26,968 nt of DNA from an uncultured Bacilli bacterium. Lineage in GTDB: Bacteria > Bacillota_I > Bacilli_A > RF39 > UBA660. The notes under the pieces are model-generated. The model did not search any database and was not told the DNA's origin. It saw only the letters and a program-made list of their open reading frames with translations. Positions 8,096 to 15,559 of this stretch are shown here, in pieces. Numbering within the stretch: the stretch's first letter is position 1; each line of letters opens with the position of its first letter. A program made the translations under genes and the position numbers. The stretch spans positions 1-26,968 of the forward strand of contig CAKOXI010000014.1 in the NCBI GenBank assembly GCA_934130045.1, written 5' to 3'.

Positions 8096-8602
8096 TTATT
8101 TTTCTAAATAATCTTCACCCTTAAATGGTTCCGTACGAAGTAAATCACGATAATTTTGTTGTCTTAAAACTTCATAGACCATTATTGCAACAGAGTTTGA
8201 TAAATTTAAAGCCCTAATATTAGAATTCATTGGAATTCGCATACAGTTATTTAAATTATTTTTTAATATCTCTTTAGGAATACCTGTACTTTCCTTACCA
8301 AATACTAAATAAATGTTTTCATTTTTATCAGAATAATCAAATGAATCATGTGGTTTTTTACCATATCTTGTCAAAAAATAAAATGTACCACTATTTTTAC
8401 TTAAAAAATCTTCATAATTTTCATAAACTGTATAATCACAGTGATCAATATAATTCACACCAGAACGTTTAATATATTTATCTTCTAACGAAAAGCCTAA
8501 AGGTTTTATAAGATGTAACTTAGTTCCAGTTCCTGCACAAGTTCTCATTATGTTTCCAGTATTACCTGGTATTTCTGGTTCAAATAAAACTACATTTATC
8601 AT
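8096..8602 (-). CDS. trmL: tRNA (cytidine/uridine-34 2'-O)-methyltransferase TrmL
   Basis: The 168-residue SPOUT-class enzyme methylates the ribose of the wobble base in certain tRNA-Leu species using S-adenosylmethionine. The N-terminal signature PEIPGNTGNIMRTCAGTG, the LVFGKESTGIPKEIL motif, and the knot-forming IPMNSNIRALNLSNSVAIM block near the C terminus are all present, and the length is typical. Its ATG overlaps the stop of the upstream gene (ATGA), so the two are probably translationally coupled. No clear terminator follows. Assignment is strong; no truncation is seen. Confidence 0.95.
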   Translation of the reverse strand: MINVVLFEPEIPGNTGNIMRTCAGTGTKLHLIKPLGFSLEDKYIKRSGVNYIDHCDYTVYENYEDFLSKNSGTFYFLTRYGKKPHDSFDYSDKNENIYLVFGKESTGIPKEILKNNLNNCMRIPMNSNIRALNLSNSVAIMVYEVLRQQNYRDLLRTEPFKGEDYLEK

Positions 8603-9114
8603 GCCTGTGCAATAACTCCTCTATTATAAAAGAATTCCTCTACATCTATTAGATTTATTATTTTTTCAGAACTATATAAAACTGCAGAAATTTTACCATT
8701 TTCTAAAATTAATATATTTGGATACTTATATAAACTTATATTACCTAACGATTCTTTAAAGTAATTATTTTGCAAATTTAAAAGAAAACTTTGATCAACA
8801 TTATCTAAATCTATATATATAACTTGGCTTTGTAAATCATAATCTATTAGCATTTCTTTAAATTTTTCCTCAAAGTCTTTAATTGTTTCATCAGTTCCAC
8901 TTGCCATATATATAATCGCATTATTATTTTCAGCAATATAATTTTCAAATTCCTTTTCATTTAAACTAGTCAAAAATTGTTTCATAACACTGTTGCCTTT
9001 TTCTAAGTTTTTTAAGTTTTTATACTTATTACTTAATAAAAATGTGAATAAAATTGTAATTATAATTAATGTAAAATATATAATATAATTTTTTAATGGT
9101 TTCTTTTTTACCAT
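8599..9114 (-). CDS. Membrane-anchored thioredoxin-like protein without CxxC
   Basis: The 171-residue protein has a basic N terminus, one membrane helix (about 8-27) and an outside domain whose strand order suits a thioredoxin fold: NAIIYMASG, a long helix, QVIYIDLDN, then YKYPNILILENGKISAVLYS. The Pro of KYPN sits where thioredoxins have the cis-Pro. The CxxC is replaced (MASGTDET), so it cannot do thiol redox chemistry in the usual way. AAAGGATG precedes the ATG by 7 bases. It is the first gene of a two-gene operon with trmL, with which it has no evident functional link. Architecture is like the protein at 2704-3189. Fold is inferred from pattern only. Confidence 0.7.
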   Translation of the reverse strand: MVKKKPLKNYIIYFTLIIITILFTFLLSNKYKNLKNLEKGNSVMKQFLTSLNEKEFENYIAENNNAIIYMASGTDETIKDFEEKFKEMLIDYDLQSQVIYIDLDNVDQSFLLNLQNNYFKESLGNISLYKYPNILILENGKISAVLYSSEKIINLIDVEEFFYNRGVIAQA

Positions 9115-9140
9115 TTTGTATCATCCTTTCTTATAATAAA

Positions 9141-9169
9141 ATTTTATCACATAATATTTTCTAAATCAA
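9141..9169 (-). promoter_or_regulatory. Promoter of the thioredoxin-like/trmL operon
   Basis: Minus-strand TTGATT (9164-9169), 17-base spacer, extended -10 TGATAAAAT (9141-9149). It is back-to-back with the addB promoter. Confidence 0.75.
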
Positions 9170-9201
9170 TTTAAAAGATGTAAATATTAATAAATTAAGT
9201 A

Positions 9202-9210
9202 TGATATAAT
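9202..9210 (+). promoter_or_regulatory. addBA promoter, extended -10
   Basis: TGATATAAT with no good -35. The expected start near 9217 leaves only about 10 bases before the ATG at 9227, just enough for the GGTGAT site. The same ATGATATAAT text stands before the carboxypeptidase gene at 25297-25306. Confidence 0.65.
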
Positions 9211-9226
9211 ATCTTTGGTGATTCGC

Positions 9227-11614
9227 ATGAATATAGACTTTTTAGAAAATAATTCTATCTTAATTATTCCCAATAATTTAAAAGAAAATGTTTTAAAGAA
9301 ACTGTCAAATAAATTATTAAATATTAAAATAATGAGTATAGAGGAGTTTAAAAAAAAATATTATTTTGATTATAATACTGAAACTTTATTTTATATAATA
9401 AATAATTATAATGCTAGTTATGATTTTGCTACAGAAATAATTGAGAATTTATATTATATTGAAAATAAGGAATATAAAGAGTTTAAAATAAATTTTTTAG
9501 TTAATATAAAAAGAGAATTAATTAATAATAATTTATTAATTTTTGATAAATTATTTAAACAATATATAGAATTTAAAAAAATATATATTTATGGTTATGA
9601 TTATATACAAAAATTTTATAAAAAAATGTTTTCAAACTTAAATGTTATATATATTGATAAAGAGCAAAAAAATTATAGTCATCCAATTTTAGAATTTGAA
9701 TATATGGATGATGAAATTATTTATTGCGCTAATAAAATATGCGAACTTATAGATAATAATGTTCCAATTAATAAAATTAAAATTGTTAACATAAACAGTG
9801 ATTATACTACCTCACTTAAAAGAATTTTTAAAACTTATAACATACCAATTAATATAAACACTAATTATTTATATAGCACAGTTACTGCACAGAAATTTTT
9901 AGATAATTTAGGTAGTAATATAGAAGAAACATTGAATAATTTAAAAAACTCTATAAACATTAATGATGATTTAGTTTTAAATGAATTTAATCAAATTGTT
10001 AGTATTTGTAATAAATATAATTGGCAAAGTGATTTTATTGTTTTAAAATACATGATAATAGAAGAATTAAAGATGACAAAAATTCAAGTAAAAAAAATAC
10101 ATAACGCTATTGAATTTGTATCGCTTCATGATAATATTTTTGATGATGAATATGTTTTTATTTTGGGATTCAATCAAAATATTTATCCAAAAACATTAAA
10201 AGATGATGAATATATAAATGACAGTATAAAAAATACTTTTAATTTAGAAACAACTTCTTTAAAAAATGAAATTATATATAATAATTTAGTAAATAATATA
10301 TCATCGATAAAAAATTTATTTATTTCTTATAAATTAAAAAATCAGTTTAATACGTTTTATCCATCACAAATCATTGATGACTATCATTTAGAAGTCATAA
10401 AACCAAAGTTAAGTCTTATTGATTTTTCTTATTTAGAAAAAAGAATTGAATTGGCAATTAATCTAGATGACTATTTTAAATACGGCATTATTACCGATAA
10501 TTTAAAAATACTTTATAACAGTTTACCTAGCACAGAATATAAAACATATGATAATCAATATAAAAAAATAGATGACCATAATTTTCAAAAATATGTTAAA
10601 AATAAATTATCTCTATCATACACGAGTATAAATAATTTTTTCAAATGTGGTTTTAGATTCTATGCCGAAAATATTTTAAAATTAAATAATTATCAAAGTA
10701 CTTTTTCTATTTTTATTGGAAATTTATTTCATTATATTTTATCAATTATGTATGATGATAATTTTGATTTTGAAAATAGTTATAATGATTATATTGAAAA
10801 AAATTATGAAATAAATAGTAATAAAGAAAAGTTTTTTTTAGAAAAGTTAAAAAATGAGTTAGCTTTTATAATAGAAGTAATAAAAAATCAAGATGAATAT
10901 ATAGGTTTGGATAATAAAATGTTTGAAGAAAATATTAAAATCAATTTTAACATTAAAAACTTTGAAATTGTATTTAAAGGTATTATAGATAAATTATTAT
11001 ATAAAAAAATTGATAATAAAACCTTGATTGCTATTATAGATTATAAAACAGGTAATCCTAATTTAAATTTAAATAATATTATATATGGAATTGATATGCA
11101 ATTATGTATATATGCCTATTTAAGCACAAAAATTAAGTATTTTGCTAATGCCGAATTAGTAGGTATTTATCTACAAAAGGTTTTGAATAATGAGGTTAAT
11201 AGACAAAAGAATAAAAACTATATAGATTTAAAAAAAGATAATCTAAAATTGCAAGGTTATAGTATTAATGATTATAATTTAATTAAAAATTTTGATAAAA
11301 CATATCAAGATAGTAATTTAATAAAAAGTTTAAAAGTTGGCAAAAATGGATTTTATGCATATAGTAAAATTTTTGATAAAAATGTAATACAAAATATTTT
11401 AAATTTAGTAAATGATAATATTTATTTAGCTAGCAATAAAATTATTGATAGAGAATTTGAAATAAATCCCAAAAAAATTGGTATAAAAAATTTAATAAGT
11501 TGTGAACATTGTAATTATAAAGAAATTTGCTATATGACTGAGGAAAATATAATAAACTTAAAAGAATATAAAAATTTAGAATTTTTAAAAGGTGATCAAA
11601 ATGAAATGGACTAA
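9227..11614 (+). CDS. addB: AddB-like subunit of AddAB helicase-nuclease (shortened)
   Basis: The 795-residue protein is placed by its C-terminal nuclease and iron-sulphur motifs and by addA directly after it. Cys474 (in FFKCGFRF) and Cys759, Cys762 and Cys768 (in SCEHCNYKEIC) match the four-Cys cluster of AddB. The PD-(D/E)XK motif is GIIDKL followed by IAIIDYKTG (about Asp605, Lys607), with QLCIYAY after it. The N-terminal helicase-like half is very divergent and has no GxxGxGKT loop. Length is about 365 residues below the usual 1,160. AddB cuts one DNA strand and, in model species, takes part in Chi recognition. Start: ATG at 9227 with GGTGAT 4 bases upstream; a TTG at 9215 is less likely. 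It overlaps addA by 14 bases. Confidence 0.85.
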   Translation: MNIDFLENNSILIIPNNLKENVLKKLSNKLLNIKIMSIEEFKKKYYFDYNTETLFYIINNYNASYDFATEIIENLYYIENKEYKEFKINFLVNIKRELINNNLLIFDKLFKQYIEFKKIYIYGYDYIQKFYKKMFSNLNVIYIDKEQKNYSHPILEFEYMDDEIIYCANKICELIDNNVPINKIKIVNINSDYTTSLKRIFKTYNIPININTNYLYSTVTAQKFLDNLGSNIEETLNNLKNSININDDLVLNEFNQIVSICNKYNWQSDFIVLKYMIIEELKMTKIQVKKIHNAIEFVSLHDNIFDDEYVFILGFNQNIYPKTLKDDEYINDSIKNTFNLETTSLKNEIIYNNLVNNISSIKNLFISYKLKNQFNTFYPSQIIDDYHLEVIKPKLSLIDFSYLEKRIELAINLDDYFKYGIITDNLKILYNSLPSTEYKTYDNQYKKIDDHNFQKYVKNKLSLSYTSINNFFKCGFRFYAENILKLNNYQSTFSIFIGNLFHYILSIMYDDNFDFENSYNDYIEKNYEINSNKEKFFLEKLKNELAFIIEVIKNQDEYIGLDNKMFEENIKINFNIKNFEIVFKGIIDKLLYKKIDNKTLIAIIDYKTGNPNLNLNNIIYGIDMQLCIYAYLSTKIKYFANAELVGIYLQKVLNNEVNRQKNKNYIDLKKDNLKLQGYSINDYNLIKNFDKTYQDSNLIKSLKVGKNGFYAYSKIFDKNVIQNILNLVNDNIYLASNKIIDREFEINPKKIGIKNLISCEHCNYKEICYMTEENIINLKEYKNLEFLKGDQNEMD

Positions 11615-14600
11615 TGAACAATATGAAGCTATAACTAAAGATAATACTTCAATTATAGTTAGTGCTGGAGCTGGTAGTGGTAAAACGGCTGTTTTAACGG
11701 AAAGAGTAATTAGAAAAATCAAGGATGGCATTAATATAAATGAATTATTAATTCTTACATTTACCAATAAAGCAGCAAGTGAAATGCGTGAGAGAATTAG
11801 AAAGTCATTAAAAAAATACCCAGAATTTAAGGAACAGTTAAACTTACTAAATCAATCATATATTACAACTTTTGATAGTTTTGCACTTTCAACATTAAAA
11901 AAATATAATTATGCATTGAATGTATCCAAAAATATAAAAATAGCTGACTCTAGTATAATATTTTTAAAAAAGAAAAAAATTTTAGATGAAATCTTTGAAA
12001 ATTATTATAATGGAACTGATAATAATTTTTATAAATTAATAAATGATTTTTGTATTAAAGATGATGATGATATAAAAAAATATATTTTAAACATTTATAA
12101 TTCTCTTAGCTTATTAATTGATAAAGAACAATATTTAGAAAATTATTTTAATGATATTTTATCAGAAAAAAACATAAATAATAATATTAAAGAATATGAA
12201 GAAGTTATACATAATATAATTGAAGAAACAAAAAATTATATCGATGATATTTCAGATATTGATTATGAATATTACGAAAAGATTAATATTGTTTTTAATA
12301 AATTATATGAAGCAACTAATTATGATGATATAGTATTAAATTTAAATATTAGATTACCAAATATACCAAAAGATGCGGATGAGGAATTAAAAAAATTAAA
12401 GGAAAAAGTTTCTTTCAATATAAAAAAAATTACCGAAATTTGTGAATATGATAGTATAAATGAAATTAAGGAAGATATTTATTTAACAAAAGACTATATA
12501 AAAATCATAATTGATATTATAAAAAAAATGGATAATTATTTGAAAGCATTTAAAAAAGAAAATAATATTTATGAATTTAATGATATATCTATATTACTTA
12601 TTGAACTATTGAAAAATAACAAACAAATATGCGATGAGATAAGAAATAGTTATAAAGAAATAATGATTGATGAATATCAAGATACTAGTGATATTCAAGA
12701 AGAATTTATTAATTTAATAAGTAATAATAATGTTTATATGGTAGGCGATATTAAGCAATCAATATATAGGTTTAGAAATGCTAATCCCAATATTTTTAAA
12801 AATAAGTATGAAAAATTTAGTAAAAATATAGGTGGTTATAAAATTGATTTAAATAAAAATTTCCGTTCTAGAAAAGAAGTACTTGATAATGTTAATTTAT
12901 TATTTTCTAATTTAATGGATAGTGAAATCGGTGGAGCCAATTATAATAACGGACATGCAATGGTATATGGAAATACTGCTTATGATAATCTTTCTGGAAA
13001 TAAGAACTATAATATGGATATAATTAATTATGAATATAAAAAAGAAAAAGGTTTTACTAAAGAAGAAACCGAAATATTTATTATTGCAAATGATATATTA
13101 AGTAAAATAAAAAATAAATATCAAGTAGTTGATAAAAAGGATTTTAAACTTCGTGATTGTAATTTTGGTGATTTTGTCATTTTAATTGATAGATCAACAA
13201 ATTTTGATCTTTTTAAAAAAATATTTGAATATATGAAAATACCACTTACTATATATAAAGATGAAAAATTAAATAATGAAGTGGAAATTACTGTTTTTAA
13301 AAATTTACTTAAATTAATTATTAAAATAAAAAATAATCAATTTGATAATGATTTTAAATTTTTATTTACTAGTATTGCAAGAAGTTTTTTATTTGAATAC
13401 AATGATGATTTGATTTTTAATTATTTTTATAATGATGATTTCAAAAATAATGATATATTTATAAAGTGTAAACATATTTCTAAATTTATTGATTCTTTTA
13501 CTAATTCTATGATTGTAGAAAAAATAGTTGATGAATTTAATTTTTTAGAAAATTTTATAAAATTAGGAGATGTAAAAAATAGAATTGTTAGAACTGATTA
13601 TTTAAATGATATCGCTTCTAATTTGGATAATTTAGGGTTTACAATATATGATTTTAGTAATTATTTAGATGATTTAGTTTCAAATGATTATGACATCAGA
13701 TTTTCATTATCAAAAGAAAATCCTAGTAGTTGTCAAATAATGACCATACATACTTCTAAAGGACTTGAATACAATATTTGTTATTTTCCAATGTTATATA
13801 AAGAATTCAATTTAAGAGACTTAAATGAAAAATTTATATTTGATAAAGAATATGGGATAATAGCGCCTTTCTTTAAAGAAGGTATAGGAAAAACGATTTA
13901 TAAACATTTATTAAAAAATAAATATATTAATGATGAAATATCAGAAAAAATAAGATTATTCTATGTTGCACTAACAAGGGCAAAAGAAAAAATAATTTTT
14001 ATTACAAATTTTAACGAAGATGAAAACATTAACAAGCAATCATTTAGATCATTTCTCGATATGTTAAATTATGTAAAAAACCAAATTAATGCATATATTC
14101 AAAATATTGATTTAAATAATATAATTATGGATGATAATTATAAATATTTTTCTAAAAATTTAAATATAGATTTAAATTCTGATACTTGTGAGAAAATTAA
14201 TGTAAAAAGTATAAATGTTAATAATGATTTAGAAATATCTGAAAAATTTTCTATAAATAATGTTAATTATATAGATAATAAAGAGCAAAAAAATTTAAAT
14301 ATTGGACTATATTTTCATTACCTGTTAGAAATAATTGATTTAAAAAAACCAAATTTAGATAATTATAATATAGATAAATTTTACAAAGATAAAATACAAA
14401 ATTTTTTAAGTATTCCTATATTAAATAATATAGATAACTGCAATATTTTTAAGGAATATGAATTTATAGATGAATATGATAATATTAAAAAACATGGTAT
14501 TATAGATTTAATGATTGAACATCATAATTATTTTGATATAATAGATTATAAATTTAGTAATATTGATGATATCCATTATAATGATCAGCTTATTGGATAT

Positions 14601-14687
14601 AAAAATTATATTGAAAAGAAAACTGGAAAAAAGGCTAATATTTATTTATATTCTATTATGAATAATCAAATAAAAAATGTAGAATAA
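11601..14687 (+). CDS. addA: ATP-dependent helicase/nuclease AddA
   Basis: The 1,028-residue UvrD-type helicase with C-terminal nuclease works with AddB in double-strand break end resection for RecA-dependent repair. Motifs in order: Q-motif WTNEQYEAI at the start, Walker A SAGAGSGKT (21-29), LTFTNKAASEMRERI, IDEYQDTS (Walker B), VGDIKQSIYRFRNA, NFRSR, IMTIHTSKGLEYN and RLFYVALTRAKEKI. The RecB-type nuclease comes last: GIIDLM (Asp about 969), IIDYKFS (Asp about 982, Lys about 984) and the later QLIGYKNYI. It is shorter than typical AddA (about 1,230). AAAAGGTGAT lies just before the ATG at 11601, inside the end of addB, so translation is coupled. Its stop lies in the loop of the terminator. 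Confidence 0.97.
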   Translation: MKWTNEQYEAITKDNTSIIVSAGAGSGKTAVLTERVIRKIKDGININELLILTFTNKAASEMRERIRKSLKKYPEFKEQLNLLNQSYITTFDSFALSTLKKYNYALNVSKNIKIADSSIIFLKKKKILDEIFENYYNGTDNNFYKLINDFCIKDDDDIKKYILNIYNSLSLLIDKEQYLENYFNDILSEKNINNNIKEYEEVIHNIIEETKNYIDDISDIDYEYYEKINIVFNKLYEATNYDDIVLNLNIRLPNIPKDADEELKKLKEKVSFNIKKITEICEYDSINEIKEDIYLTKDYIKIIIDIIKKMDNYLKAFKKENNIYEFNDISILLIELLKNNKQICDEIRNSYKEIMIDEYQDTSDIQEEFINLISNNNVYMVGDIKQSIYRFRNANPNIFKNKYEKFSKNIGGYKIDLNKNFRSRKEVLDNVNLLFSNLMDSEIGGANYNNGHAMVYGNTAYDNLSGNKNYNMDIINYEYKKEKGFTKEETEIFIIANDILSKIKNKYQVVDKKDFKLRDCNFGDFVILIDRSTNFDLFKKIFEYMKIPLTIYKDEKLNNEVEITVFKNLLKLIIKIKNNQFDNDFKFLFTSIARSFLFEYNDDLIFNYFYNDDFKNNDIFIKCKHISKFIDSFTNSMIVEKIVDEFNFLENFIKLGDVKNRIVRTDYLNDIASNLDNLGFTIYDFSNYLDDLVSNDYDIRFSLSKENPSSCQIMTIHTSKGLEYNICYFPMLYKEFNLRDLNEKFIFDKEYGIIAPFFKEGIGKTIYKHLLKNKYINDEISEKIRLFYVALTRAKEKIIFITNFNEDENINKQSFRSFLDMLNYVKNQINAYIQNIDLNNIIMDDNYKYFSKNLNIDLNSDTCEKINVKSINVNNDLEISEKFSINNVNYIDNKEQKNLNIGLYFHYLLEIIDLKKPNLDNYNIDKFYKDKIQNFLSIPILNNIDNCNIFKEYEFIDEYDNIKKHGIIDLMIEHHNYFDIIDYKFSNIDDIHYNDQLIGYKNYIEKKTGKKANIYLYSIMNNQIKNVE

Positions 14688-14700
14688 ACTACATTTTTTT
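14672..14700. terminator. Terminator after addA, usable in both directions
   Basis: An 11-bp stem (14672-14682 with 14689-14699), 6-base loop containing the addA stop, and T-rich tail on the plus strand. The A-rich left flank gives T-run on the minus strand too, so it can also end the SGNH hydrolase operon that stops at 14729. Confidence 0.88.
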
Positions 14701-14728
14701 GCTTCATATATTTTTTTAATAATGTTAA

Positions 14729-15544
14729 TTAGTTAAAATATTTTAATAATTCCATAGTAAATTTAAAATAACCTAAATCATTAAGATGTAATCCATCGGT
14801 AGTATAATCTATTTTTAATTCATTTTTTTCATCAAGTAATATATCATGAATATTTATATAGTTTAAATTATTTTCTTCACAAAATTGTTTTAAGTATTCA
14901 TTAAACTCATTAATTTTATTATTACTTCTATATTTATATATATAACTATCTATTTTTTCATCATTAGATGTATTTATAGGTAGTAATGATATAACATTAA
15001 CCGATATATTATCATGATCTTTTATATCATCAATTAACTTTTTTAAATGATTAAATGATTCAAGTGGGGTATATTCATTATGTATATCATTAGTACCTAA
15101 CAGAATAAAAACTGTAGTTGGGTTATATTTGAAAACCATATCATCTAATTTTTTATCCATATTTAGCGCAGTAATTCCATTTATACCACTATTAATTACA
15201 TTATAACCATTTAAAAATTCTTTTTCTTTATAGAAATAAAATAATGAATCACCTAATAATAAATATTTTTGTTCTATATTTTCATTATTTGAATTTTTTT
15301 CAATGTTTTTTGTTTTTAATTTATCACTAATTTGTAAAAATGACAAAATCAATAATATAATTAATAAAATAATTGTACTAAATTTCCAAACATTAAATTT
15401 TTTGTCATCTTTTCTTTCTTTAAATATATCTTCTATATCATTTATTTTATTTTTAGATAAATTTTCTTTTTTTACAGTTTTTTTATAATTATTTGCTGTA
15501 TTTTTTTTTATCTTTCTTTTTTTATTTTTTTTACCATTACCCAT
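14729..15544 (-). CDS. Membrane-anchored SGNH/GDSL-family hydrolase
   Basis: The 271-residue protein has a strongly basic Lys/Asn-rich cytoplasmic tail of about 50 residues, one membrane helix (about 53-72) and an SGNH hydrolase domain (about 92-270) placed outside the cell. The four blocks are present: GDS in LLLGDSLF (block I), NSGINGIT (block II), LLGTNDI (block III) and the DGLHLN Asp-His pair (block V). Such enzymes are esterases or acyltransferases of carbohydrates or lipids; the substrate cannot be told. The long basic tail is unusual for the family. AAAGGAAGT lies 6 bases before the ATG. It is 15 bases downstream of the IspH fusion gene and is probably in its operon. Confidence 0.87.
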   Translation of the reverse strand: MGNGKKNKKRKIKKNTANNYKKTVKKENLSKNKINDIEDIFKERKDDKKFNVWKFSTIILLIILLILSFLQISDKLKTKNIEKNSNNENIEQKYLLLGDSLFYFYKEKEFLNGYNVINSGINGITALNMDKKLDDMVFKYNPTTVFILLGTNDIHNEYTPLESFNHLKKLIDDIKDHDNISVNVISLLPINTSNDEKIDSYIYKYRSNNKINEFNEYLKQFCEENNLNYINIHDILLDEKNELKIDYTTDGLHLNDLGYFKFTMELLKYFN

Positions 15545-15559
15545 AATATACTTCCTTTA

